Shown here piece after piece: positions 11,461 through 21,282 of a DNA stretch of 64,000 nucleotides. Every line of letters begins with the position of its first letter. Position 1 is the first letter of the stretch. The stretch spans positions 19,832,783 through 19,896,782 of the forward strand of contig NC_091943.1 in NCBI RefSeq assembly GCF_041260155.1, read 5' to 3'. The notes beneath the pieces were generated by a model. It did not search any database and was not told where the DNA came from. It saw only the letters and a program-made list of their open reading frames with translations. Origin of the DNA: Ptychodera flava (Eukaryota; Hemichordata; Enteropneusta; Ptychoderidae). The translations under genes and the position numbers were made by a program.

Positions 11461-11965
11461 TTTTTGAATATTGCCAATATACTCTTCGCCAGTGGTTTAA
11501 TTCAACCAAAGGACCGTGCTTCAACCACATCAAAAATCGACTCGGAGGCGAGTCGAGGCTGTTCAGTGGCAATGTTATTGTTAGCTTCACCGCTCGAAAG
11601 TTATTCTCGGAAACAGGACGGCAGCATTGGTCAGGGCCGGATTTCGCACATTATATGGAAAGCTGTGGTTATTTCTTCGAAATTATGTGATTGGACTGCA
11701 TACTTCTTCTTTGGGCCTTGGACTTTCGCCGCCGAAACGTCAATTAGCAAACAAATCACAAGATAGTTCAGTCACATGAATCCGTAAATTCTGATGCATC
11801 GATCTATCGTGATGAATTCTGAACTAACGCGCATTAATTTCAGAGTTAGGGGAATTATTTGTACTAGTTTCGAGAACTTATAATATCAGTATACCCATTG
11901 ATATAAAAAATAGACCGTACTGCTGCATATCAAATCAACTTTTAGACGATGAACTTCGAAGTTTT

Positions 11966-11997
11966 ACCACGGTCCCTCCCTGTGGAGGGACCGTGGT
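11966..11997. repeat. Near-perfect CCACGGTCCCTCC palindrome
   Basis: The sequence ACCACGGTCCCTCC is followed after four bases by its exact reverse complement. Another palindrome lies at 26461-26484, and half-sites occur near 5115, 9470, 11512 and 51209. It is a dispersed short foldback motif. Confidence 0.85.
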
Positions 11998-12795
11998 TTT
12001 ACATTGTACACATTTTTATATTAAAAACACTTTTCCGGAAAAGCGGGTGTATGGGAAAAGATACCGCGACTGTAGCGACTATTGCTCAAGAAAATGTCTT
12101 TTCCACTTTCTGCATTTACCTTCGTGGTCCATTAAATCCAACGTCAAGTCATAGTGAACTCTGAGCTCAGTCCCGCATGTACATTGCGACCGTGATATAC
12201 GATGATGGATTTCATAAAAAAGTGCTAGAATTTCGCTTTTCCCGTCAGTAGGCCTACATGTACAGGTTGGTAGTTATTATATCAGACTGATTTCAAACCG
12301 TGTTCATATTTCCCAAAGTTTTAATTAGGCCTAATAGCTGCTATATTTTGACCATCTTGATAAAGATCTCGCCACCGGAATATTCATGAAGGTAAAAAAT
12401 GCGTAAATCGAAATCCCATTGTGTACATGCTGAGAGGTAAACTGCACAGCTGGCAGCCTGTTGATGAAAATTGACCCCCTAGCTAGCTCGTAGCCTGCTG
12501 CTCTCTTTCTTTCTACCTCCATGCTTTAGCTGGCGAAAACGAATATATGGTTCAGTTAGCAATATTTTTATTCAACGAGAGCAAAAAAAATAACATTTTC
12601 TTCAAGATTGAGTGAAAAGTGATAGTTATCAAATTCTTTGCAAAGTTCGTTTCGTGAATATTTGAGCACTTGGGGAGCCATACTCAGAAGACGCCATTGT
12701 TATGGATAGCGTCGCGTCGCCTTCTCAACGTTGCGTTCGTCTATATTTTAGTACTGACACGTCCCGCCGGTGTCTAGGAATGTCCACTAAAGACT

Positions 12796-12975
12796 CTAAT
12801 CTTGAAATCCTGGACCGTCTCGACGACTATGCGGTACGTTTGAATCTAGTGCCAGTGTGGTGATCGCCAAAGAGTCCTGCATCAGCTGAACCACAGGCTC
12901 TTGAGTCAATGCAGGCGAACCGCTAGCCGCCACTGATACAATAAAAATCAAAAGGTGTGTAACAGCGGCAGCCAT
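12796..12975 (-). CDS. Signal-peptide-bearing first exon or small secreted peptide, copy 1
   Basis: On the minus strand an ATG at 12975 opens MAAAVTHLLIFIVSVAAS, a strong signal peptide, followed by GSPALTQEPVVQLMQ. The frame runs 59 residues to a stop at 12796. About 50 bases upstream is GAGATAAAAGAGGG, a TATA-like box, and a CCAAT box (CCAATCA) lies about 250 bases upstream. The whole block, promoter included, is repeated in inverted orientation at 18.8-19.2 kb. It may be a complete small secreted peptide or the first exon of a longer gene; no strong splice donor was identified. The function is unknown. Confidence 0.45.
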   Translation of the reverse strand: MAAAVTHLLIFIVSVAASGSPALTQEPVVQLMQDSLAITTLALDSNVPHSRRDGPGFQD

Positions 12976-13228
12976 GCACGGAGCCCGAGTAAATTTCAAC
13001 AGACGGTTTCGCCCTCTTTTATCTCAAATACAACTTGCTTATTGGGGTCGATCGATGCTCCAGTTCATCAACTTCATGAAAAATCACACCAATATCCAAA
13101 ATCTCTCTGTTAAGTCCATGAAAAAGCTGTGTTTTCGGAGCAGTGTCAGCTAGGAAACGCTGTTATCATACATGACCCACATTGACTGGGGTCAATGGTC
13201 ATGACCCACAAGGGGAAGCTTGTGATTG
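12891..13228 (-). repeat. Left copy of inverted promoter/exon duplication
   Basis: The reverse complement of this interval matches 18845-19163 closely, from the CCAAT box through the TATA-like box, start codon and signal peptide to GAGCCTGTG. The two copies diverge from each other across about 5.6 kb. Confidence 0.85.
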
Positions 13229-13769
13229 GATGACGGTTTTACGAACGTAATTTCAAAATATCGGTTAACTTTCACTTGTCCGCACCACAAGCTTCGCTAT
13301 GGCAGCGTATTCATACTGGTAAGTAAGATTTACAGTTTTCCTCATTAATGTTTTCACTTCTTATCTTACTTTGAATGAAATTTTCTTTAACATTCCTGAC
13401 TTGTTGCCATACCTAACAGGGGGTTTGCACCTAGTGCAAGTCGGAGTGGAAGCATATATTGTACAGGCTACTGCTATAGTATTTTGTTTTCGTTTTGATC
13501 ATGTGTAGTACAATGTGAAACAAGCGAAATTCGTGCAAGCTCTAAGAAACATTATTTTCTCTACGCGAGGACTACTTTAGTTCGTCGTACCCTCGAATTA
13601 AACTTGCCGATTCTCTTATTAGATAAAATTATTTACATGGTTTACAGAAATCTTTGTGACGGCGTCAGATATAATGTGGAATACTACATTTCGTTCGTAT
13701 CAGGAAACTCATAGCAAGAACTTCTTGTACTGTTGCAAATACGAAGTATTCTTAGGTCAAACAAAAAAT

Positions 13770-14116
13770 ATTGTGCTGTTCCGATAACCCGACCTACTCT
13801 ATTTTTTATCTGCCGACCCTAATTTTTTTGGAGCTACGTAAACAAGGAACTAAAAAAAAACAAAGAAAATCCGTAAAATCACACGTTCGATACTTGGCAT
13901 TTGATTTTTGCTTGAAAGAGGGTGTCTTATGTTTTTCCTTTATATACCTATATGGTACATTGTGATCTGGAAATGTTATGGCCAGTGTTTGAGCGCCCTG
14001 AACCCCTGAACAATGCATATTTAAAAATAAAATATTTTGTAAAAAGAAAAAAAAAATCCTGCCGACGTACCTACCTTATTTTTGAAAACCATGTTATCTG
14101 AACAGAACAGCACAAT
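13770..14116. mobile_element. MITE-like element with ATTGTGCTGTTC inverted ends
   Basis: The left end ATTGTGCTGTTCCGATAAC and the right end (reverse complement ATTGTGCTGTTCTGTTCAG then ATAAC) are inverted repeats about 350 bases apart. The interior is AT-rich and non-coding. The target duplication and superfamily are unassigned. Confidence 0.6.
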
Positions 14117-14619
14117 TTATTTTCTTTTTTTGGCCTCAAAGATAATTGCCAATTTACAGTGATACTCTACGAGGTTGCTTGTCAAAATTCGCGGAAATCA
14201 TTAGAAAATCTATAAAAAAAATACTATTAGTAATTATGACCACGTGTAAAAGTGTCATTCGACGTTACAAACTATTGCTCCACACGCACGCAACGTCTGG
14301 TTATCACATGACAACAGCGTGCGGAATTCACGCTAACCCGATGGTCGGAGACCAGCAGTTTCCATGCCGGACGTACCAGTAACTCTTGAAATATGTCCTG
14401 CTGTTCCTAAAGACGGGCCAGTAGCTTTTCCTATTGTACAGAAGTTTACCAGAATGTTTTGCTAAGCTAAATACCTGACAAAATTATTCAAAGATACGGT
14501 ACTGCATCAAAGCGAAAGACGTTACATGTGTTAGGGTGGAGATCTCGTCGTGATCATAAAAGAATAATTAGCGTATCGATCGAGTTGCATGTGTCGAGGT
14601 AAACTGGATTTCGATGACA

Positions 14620-15350
14620 CTTCAACTTATATGATATTGGATATTTGCAGCTACTGGGCAACACAATATCGAAATTAGAATTGTTTGGTCAGATCATAGA
14701 CCCTTGACTAAAACTAAGGTCAGATTTATAAGATGGTGAAACCTCCATATATATTGGATATTTACCCACCTTTTAGACAGTCTAATATCGTATAATTAAA
14801 GTCGGACTATCGAAGTCGGGCCTGGCTAGACCGCTGGGCCAAATCTGTAAGGTTTTGATCTCCCAGATATACATCGATTATTTACCCCGATTTGACAAGT
14901 ATAGTATCGAAGTTGATGCCGCAATGATGAAGTCGGGCTTGGCAAGATCTGTGAGATGGCAATGCAAATCTCCAACATATATATCGGACGTTTGTCCCGA
15001 AATCGCCGATAAACATCGGTGATTTTAAATAGACCACACGTGCCCGAGACACGAGATGAGTCATTCTGGTGACGATATTGGGGTCCCAATCGCCGATAAA
15101 TATCGAGTAAACATCTTTGATTTCACAGTCATTCCAGAATTGCCTAGCTATAAAGAGTCCTAAAATCGCCGATATGTATCAGCCTGGGGTAAAATATAGG
15201 CAATTTCTCAAACCCGTCGTGCAGCGACAAGAGGCAAGTCATTCTTGTATTGTCTAGTATCGATTTTAGACCAGATATATAGATCGTTACGATGACGGAT
15301 ACATGTCGGACGTCAAACGCCGATAGTAAAAAGTAAATGTCCGATATTTA
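14620..15350 (+). repeat. Degenerate tandem array with ATATCGGA / CCGATA words
   Basis: Units of roughly 120-170 bases share ATATATTGGATATTTACCC-like sequence followed by AGTCGGGCyTGGC and AAATCTGTAAG. At least four imperfect copies are visible, with many CCGATA/TATCGG words on both strands. No coding sequence seen. Confidence 0.7.
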
Positions 15351-16199
15351 AACATTGTGCATGGTACCGTCTTCATTGACCTTGATGGCCATTTGCCTCA
15401 AGTTGGTCACTGTAAAGATTACGCTTACATTTTAAATTTGTGATTTGTCTTCATGAGAGAAAATGCCGAGAGAGTTTGACCGGTTGACCTCGCTGTTAAT
15501 TTTATGCAGGAAATTACAATAACAATGCTTGGTCGAATGACGCAGTGCCTTGAGGGTGGGATCACCAGTGGTATATGGGGAGGAGTACCTTCCCGATGGT
15601 GATAAGTGGTGCAGATTACCGTCGCCTAGGTGACTGGCGTATACGCGTGCCAAAAGACACCTATGGTTGATTTCCTGTTGACCAGTCGGATGGCAGAGTT
15701 GCAAATACCTGGACTGAACCATTTGGTTTTTTGTGGGTGTCGGTGGTACTTTGACAATATAAGTAAAAATGCACATATATTGAGTTTATTGTCTTGTTTA
15801 TGAGCGGCCAGTATTTCCAACAGCATAAATTGTGTGCATTTGCCCTTGAAGGAATAACAATTTTCGAATAAAACATCGCGAATGTAACTACATTCCTTAA
15901 GCTCGACGTACGCTTAAGAACCATGAAATCGCCCGACTTTCGATTGAAGAGATGAGTTTTGCCAAACCGCGTATACAGAAAAAGTGGCAGATGACTTTAT
16001 TTTTAGAATCATAGACAGTATAGCGAGATGTAAAAAATGTGAAACAGCTCCCCACCTAACTATCCTAAATGTTTTTGTGTCGAGTTTGTGTTTGATTCGT
16101 TTCGAAAATGTGTTCCTACATTCTTATCCGATTGTTTGTGTTAATGAAATGTTTGTTTCGCTTGGATATTTGTAGAAGGTTTGGATTAGTGTGTACGGT
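15351..16199. other. Intergenic stretch without recognised gene
   Basis: Several overlapping open frames of 60-115 codons on both strands have no recognisable motif or splice structure. Confidence 0.45.
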
Positions 16200-17200
16200 A
16201 ATGTTTTTGTTTGTGTGGGGAAAGCTTATGGCGAGACGCAGCCTGACCTATGTTGTTACAAAAGTTGATAGAGTCGCCCTTTGACGCTTGCGTTTCGAAA
16301 CCCGAGTGTGGTTTCTCATCAGTCGCAGTGTAGATTCTTTCCTTAGTTTGTGTTTGTGAAAATTTATTTTAATGCATTTTAGTGGTCTTGCTTTCCGATT
16401 AGCGAGGCAAGTATATTAATTTTGGTCACGTTGTGAGTCCGTTTGGTGGTTCGGTTTGTTTTTCTATATTTCTTTACTTCGGTAAATTTGTTTTGACTGA
16501 TGTGTCTTTTAGATTTTTGCGGAGGTTTGTGAATTTTTAGGCAATAAGTACCACTGCGGGTACGGATTTTATGTTTATTGGATCAAGATACTTACAAGTA
16601 TCCTGGTTGATGTGCTTGTTCTCGTACATTTTAATTAATAGTTCATTACTTTGTTTACTGTTTGTTCTGGCTTGTTGTGTATAATACTGAGTGTTACGTA
16701 ATTGCCTTTCGCATTCGAGTACGTAATCGTTTGTGTTGACAATAACGAAAAACTGACCCTTGTCGAAGGGTTATTTTCCCAAAATTTGTCCAATGTTTGC
16801 AAGCTGGTTTATCGCGATTCTTTTGGCACGCGACATGTTTTGTTTCCTTGTTTGAAAGGGTATCTCTAGAAGTGCGAGTTTAGCAGCTTCAGATAGCTTT
16901 CAAGTTTTTGTTTTTTTGTTGTTCGTGAGTCCAATTTGACTTTTCTTTGAATGGTGTTGTTGCGATTGTTTGTGTCTCACGATGTAGCGTAGTCACATTA
17001 TACGACTTTATTTGTTGAAATCCTGAGGTGGTTTTATTCTGTTTGGTTTTGTTGGTGTCCGAATGAATTTTAAGGCTTTTGCCTAGTACTATTTTTCGGA
17101 GTTTCATAGTTTGAGCGATGATAGGTTGTTGTTGAATTTCATGTTGTTGTCGGCTTTTCTTTGGAAATAGCTGATTTATTTCCACGGCCATGTTTTCTGT
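16200..17200 (-). mobile_element. Decayed Penelope-like retroelement fragment
   Basis: Read on the minus strand, the region encodes scattered pieces of a Penelope-type reverse transcriptase. A DKGQFFVIVN block corresponds to the family's DKG-x-VV motif and is followed by ECERQLRNTQYY (the family's RQL..T.YY). A YLLPK block corresponds to the YLLPKIHKP signature at the start of the RT. The frame is broken more than once, so it is not functional. A 100-codon open frame at 16889-17191 forms the upstream part. The segment that should hold RT motifs C-E and a GIY-YIG nuclease is missing or unrecognisable. A hammerhead-like core lies at its 3' side, as is known for this family. Confidence 0.65.
16283..16322 (-). 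ncRNA. Hammerhead-ribozyme-like core (type I, short helix III)
   Basis: On the minus strand, CTGATGA (16322-16316) is followed by a perfect 6-bp helix II (GAAACC / GGTTTC, 7-base loop). Then come GAAA, a 3-bp helix III closed by CAAG (ACG-CAAG-CGT), and the cleavage triplet GTC. This order and the very short helix III match the type I hammerheads reported in Penelope-like elements. Helix I could not be paired convincingly, so this copy may be inactive. Confidence 0.6.
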
Positions 17201-17335
17201 TACTGTGATTGTTTATTTTGTATTTAATGTTGTGTTTCAGTTGTTTGTTATGTGTACGATTTTTGTTATTTCTTTTAAGTGTTTGTGTGTTCTATGTCAT
17301 CTTATCGTATTTTTGGTAGTTCCCTTTTTGGAGTA

Positions 17336-17362
17336 TTTGGTGGCCCTGAAAAGGGCCGCTTG
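17336..17362 (-). promoter_or_regulatory. Histone-mRNA-type 3' stem-loop
   Basis: On the minus strand, CCAAGC is followed by GGCCCTTTTCAGGGCC and then ACCAAATA. The 6-bp stem, TTTC loop and flanking A/C residues agree with the metazoan replication-dependent histone 3' stem-loop recognised by SLBP. No histone reading frame was found upstream on this strand, so it may be a relic, a chance match or part of a transposon. Confidence 0.5.
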
Positions 17363-18023
17363 GTATGGGTTTTTGTTAGAGCTTGGCGCGTTTGTTTTGC
17401 CGATAAGCCTAGCTTTTTATGCTTCTTTTCGCCGATTCGATGTGCTTGGTGAGTAGGTGTTTGCCGCCTTCTTGTCACCGTGTGTGCTTACATGGACAGT
17501 CTGCATAGCCCTTGAATGTGGTCTCGATTTGATCAAACTTACAATTTAGGAGTATATATCAAAACTGATAAATGATTTATGTGATTACTGTAGCTATAGA
17601 TAGGCTACACTCAGGACGGGCAGCGACGGGCAGTAATTAGTAGGCAAAACAGGTGGTTTTTCACCGTGGGCAGAACTCGGTGCAATGATACTGAACATTA
17701 ATAGTAAGCCTGTCACCTTGAAGGTAATGCTGTAGGTGAAACAAGGACACACGATGGTACAAACAACACCACAAGTGAAACGTACACACAGAAATACACG
17801 CGTTCCTACGTTGTGCCCACCCGGGCCACGCGATTAAAATATGACTGATACTGCTGGATAGTGTTAATTGGGTCGGTAAACAGTCAATTAATAGTTTAAT
17901 TGACTACCTGGGTGATTGGCAGGTCGTGTCCAACGACGCATATGCAAAGCAGGCCAAAAGACAAAAGCCCCCAAAGTTATTGACAGCTGGCCAGGGGTCA
18001 CCATGAATACGTAATGAAGCTTC
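17363..18023. other. Intergenic stretch without recognised gene
   Basis: I looked for a histone coding sequence here on the minus strand and recognised none. No other feature was seen. Confidence 0.4.
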
Positions 18024-18044
18024 ACTACGCAGAAACTGCGTAGT
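18024..18044. repeat. Perfect 9-bp stem hairpin ACTACGCAG
   Basis: ACTACGCAG-AAA-CTGCGTAGT is a perfect short hairpin. It lies about 20 bases beyond the stop of a 55-codon minus-strand frame (18063-18230) of unknown meaning. Confidence 0.7.
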
Positions 18045-18844
18045 CAAGCCCTTCTTAACCGGTCAAACTCTCTCGGCATTTTCCGGCATGTTTAACGTGG
18101 GTTTGGACATTTCAGTATTATTTCTCTTTATCAGTTGACCTAATTTTTGTATTCCCTTCATTGACTTTAATGATGAGTCCCTCAAAAGGGAGAAGTCAGA
18201 ATCGTGAGTCAAGTGTTGTATTGACTCCATTTGTGTGTGATCCGGCGTTTGTGCTGCCAAAACTTACCCATCCCTGATCGGAGTTCTGGATGCTTAGCAT
18301 TTCTGTGTTGGGACGTGTTTCAAGCCCACGCTTGTGCTCTATTTCTCAATGTTAGAAATATTTGTTGTGAAAGCTATTTTAGGAAATGGAAACGTTTATG
18401 TGTAGTGCTTAACCTTTTACTGATTTCATGTTTTTCAACACTGAGATCAGTTGCCCCAACTTTCGGTTTTGATAGTCATCTTCATTTGAACAATTAAAAA
18501 AGAATAAAAGAATTAAAAGGCATAAAAAAACAGTTTGATGTTAGGATTTTGAAGTGGTGTCTTTATTTATTTTTCAATCCCATCATATTCTTGGCCCCTA
18601 GACTGAGCGCAGGTATATATCTCCACTATATTTGGATTTGACCTGATGATCGGACCAGTTGATTTCCTTCAGGGCCAGTGATTTTTTAAAGTTACTGGCC
18701 CGCTGGGCCAGTAGAGATTTTGCATGAGTTTCGCACACTGCATGACAAAGACGTTTCGGATACTGATCGAACGTAATTACGTGTAACTAAATCTCTCGAG
18801 TGTAGCACCCCCTGAAACGGATGACGTATCCCTTAAAAGTAACA

Positions 18845-19163
18845 ACCAATCAGAACATTTCGTGATAGGTCAATGTGGGTCATGTATGATAACAGCGTTT
18901 CCTAGCTGACACTGCTCCGAAAACACAGCTTTTTCATGGACTTAACAGAGAGATTTTGGATATTGGTGTGATTTTTCATGAAGTTGATGAACTGGAGCAT
19001 CGATCAACCCCAATAAGCAAGTTGTATTTGAGATAAAAGAGGGCGAAACCGTCTGTTGAAATTTACTCGGGCTCCGTGCATGGCTGCCGCTGTTACACAC
19101 CTTTTGATTTTTATTGTATCAGTGGCGGCTAGCGGTTCGCCTGCATTGACTCTAGAGCCTGTG
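18845..19163 (+). repeat. Right copy of inverted promoter/exon duplication
   Basis: Matches the reverse complement of 12891-13228, including CCAATCA, the TATA-like GAGATAAAAGAGGG and the signal-peptide exon. Similarity ends abruptly after GAGCCTGTG. Confidence 0.85.
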
Positions 19164-19169
19164 AGCTGA
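19080..19169 (+). pseudogene. Signal-peptide exon, truncated copy 2
   Basis: The ATG at 19080 opens the same signal peptide as the minus-strand copy at 12975, then GSPALTLEPVS and a stop after 29 residues. The two copies differ just after the EPV codons, so either this copy is cut short or the shared part marks the true end of a duplicated exon. Its promoter motifs are retained. Confidence 0.45.
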
Positions 19170-19899
19170 ACGGTTCTCGTGTAAGCTTACAATTTACCAG
19201 GTATGTATGTACAGTATTGTATAGCTATTCACTTATTCTTGACCAGCCAAGTGTCTGGGATGGGATACGTCTACTCCTTCTGGTATAAACGTGTCCAGCA
19301 AAATCTGTATCTGGCACAGTATCGAACGTTTGTTTGTTTTAAATCATCGATATTCCTGATAATTTCAAACGAATAATGAACATCGAATTTCCGGGTCACT
19401 TTATGCTAATGAGTGTTGATACCTGTCAGGGACTGGACAAAAATTACGGGTGGGGGGATTGATTGGTGTTTTTAGAGGCCTGTGTTGGCACCAGATTGTC
19501 TCACCAGAAAATTTACCAACCAGATTACAGTTTCAATGGAAAACAAAAGGTAGTCCTCCTACATACTTAAACAAAAGCAATCCCAGGGATCAGCAAAAGT
19601 GCCTTATAAAATGGAAAATAATGACCCTTCAAAAAGTGTTAGCAAGGAAAAGATTGTCCCTCCAAAATTTTCATGTGCCCTGTGAGTCACAGTCTGTATA
19701 AATGATATCTTAATAATTGACATATAAGTTCTCATTTAACTTTGAACTGTTAAAGAATACTTTTAACCTTTACAAAAAATCACTAGGGTGAAAGACAAAT
19801 ATCACATTTTTTGTTCACATCTGTTCTTTCAACCAATATTCTCATTGTGCACATTTTCAATTGCCAAACATATATATAAGCACAGATTTAGCTTGTGTT
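19170..19899. other. Intergenic stretch without recognised gene
   Basis: Short open frames only. A GGGACTGGACAAAAATTA segment near 19431 resembles one at 21768 and looks like scattered repeat debris. Confidence 0.4.
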
Positions 19900-20590
19900 G
19901 TATTTCAAAATACCTTTTCATATTTTCTTCAGAGACCAGAATGTACATGTTTAGTGAATCAACATTCCGGTGAAATTCCAAAATCAAATTTCTTGAACAC
20001 ACATTCACTAGTAACCAGCTCAATCTAATCAAGTGTATTAACAGTGTTCAAAATAACACCTGTCCGGCAGTTCGAGACTGGTTGTTTTTCTGCAGGACTT
20101 GTAAAATAAAAAGGTTACCAGTCTTGCGGACAGGTTGACTTTAGCGTGGGGAGTCTTCTTTAAAAATATGTCTGCTATTTTTTCTCTGGGCTCCCATTCA
20201 AATTTTATGGCAAGACAGTTTTCTTTCCCGTAAATTCATCCTACTCAACAGCGCATAACAAAAATACTTAGGCACAAAAAGCAATCGCAGTATCAGGACT
20301 GGTAAGTTTTTGGCAGGACAGGCAACTTTTTGAAGTTACCAGTCCTGGTGACTGGTTGATTTTTTCCACAAATTTCGAACACTGGCATTAATATCAATAA
20401 TTAAGCATCTATAAACACACAGATATAGCTATTGATTTATTGCAAAAAAATCATGGTTTCCTCATGGACTACAATGTATATTGAATAATCCAAAAATCAA
20501 ATTTTTTGTACACAGATGTATTTTGCATCCAAATTCCAACTACTAGAATTACATAAATTATCAAACATGGATAAATGTACATAAAATGCA
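19900..20590 (+). repeat. Degenerate interspersed repeat split by a MITE
   Basis: The blocks GTGAATCAACATTCCGGTGA (19953) and GAATAATCCAAAAATCAAA (20483) share a pattern with 28736-28770 (GTGAATCAACATTTCAGTGA, then AAATCAAATTTCTTGC). Several diverged copies of one AT-rich repeat are therefore present at about 19.9, 20.4 and 28.7 kb. Confidence 0.6.
20042..20384. mobile_element. hAT-like MITE, about 343 bp
   Basis: The ends are CAGTGTTCAAAAT and (reverse complement) CAGTGTTCGAAATTTGTGG, typical of hAT-type non-autonomous elements. The flanks GTATTAA and GCATTAA are an imperfect match to the expected 8-bp duplication. The interior is filled with GACTGGT / ACCAGTC and GGACAGG words, also self-complementary. 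Confidence 0.65.
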
Positions 20591-21211
20591 TGTTGCATAG
20601 GGGAAAACTGTCAATATTTTGCCTAACAGATTCCAATGTATTAAATTTGATATTTTTTTAGTAAAGCACTGTATTGGCCACATCCTGTTTTCAAATAGTT
20701 TCAATAGTTGCGCAAAAAATGGTAACCCTGCCCCAAAGGCATGCATGACAATTCAAAATACTTTTTTAAAAAATGGACCCCAAAAAAGGCCTTACCCCCT
20801 GTAATTTCTGTTCAGTCTCCATGAAAAGTAATCCAAGGAACACATGATTTATACGCTCTATTGTTTGTTGAACCTCTACTCAAAATGGCTGTGCATGAAG
20901 GTTAATAATAAGATAATGAAGATTTGCTATCCTTTATTTTCTTTTGAAACTGTAATCAGTTGAATGTTGGCCGATTTTTTAATTCAATCCCACAAGTCCA
21001 CTTATTCAAGCTCAAATTTATGTATGCACAATGGCTCAAGGACAGAATAGGGCCCATTGATATTTTTTGACCTTTTTTTTCTATAGTCATAGGAGACATT
21101 ACATTTAATGATTTATGTTGTCAATTTATTTCCTTTGTCACAATAATAGTATTAATTTAGAAGGTTATAAATAATGCAAAGTTACATGTACATGACGACT
21201 AGCATGTTTAA

Positions 21212-21282
21212 CCCATTGCACCCTGACCCCCTGGTACTCTATGACGTCATCAGACATTTATGTCTGAGCCGGGTTCAAAGGG
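21212..21282. mobile_element. piggyBac-like mini-element, 71 bp
   Basis: TTAA duplications flank inverted ends CCCATTGCACCCTG and (reverse complement) CCCTTTGAACCCGG. TTAA targets with CCC...GGG ends are the hallmark of piggyBac derivatives. Confidence 0.65.

Noticed and set aside
18063-18230. Minus-strand 55-codon frame (MESIQHLTHDSDF)
   Set aside because: Composition looks plausible for protein, but there is no promoter, signal, domain or second copy.
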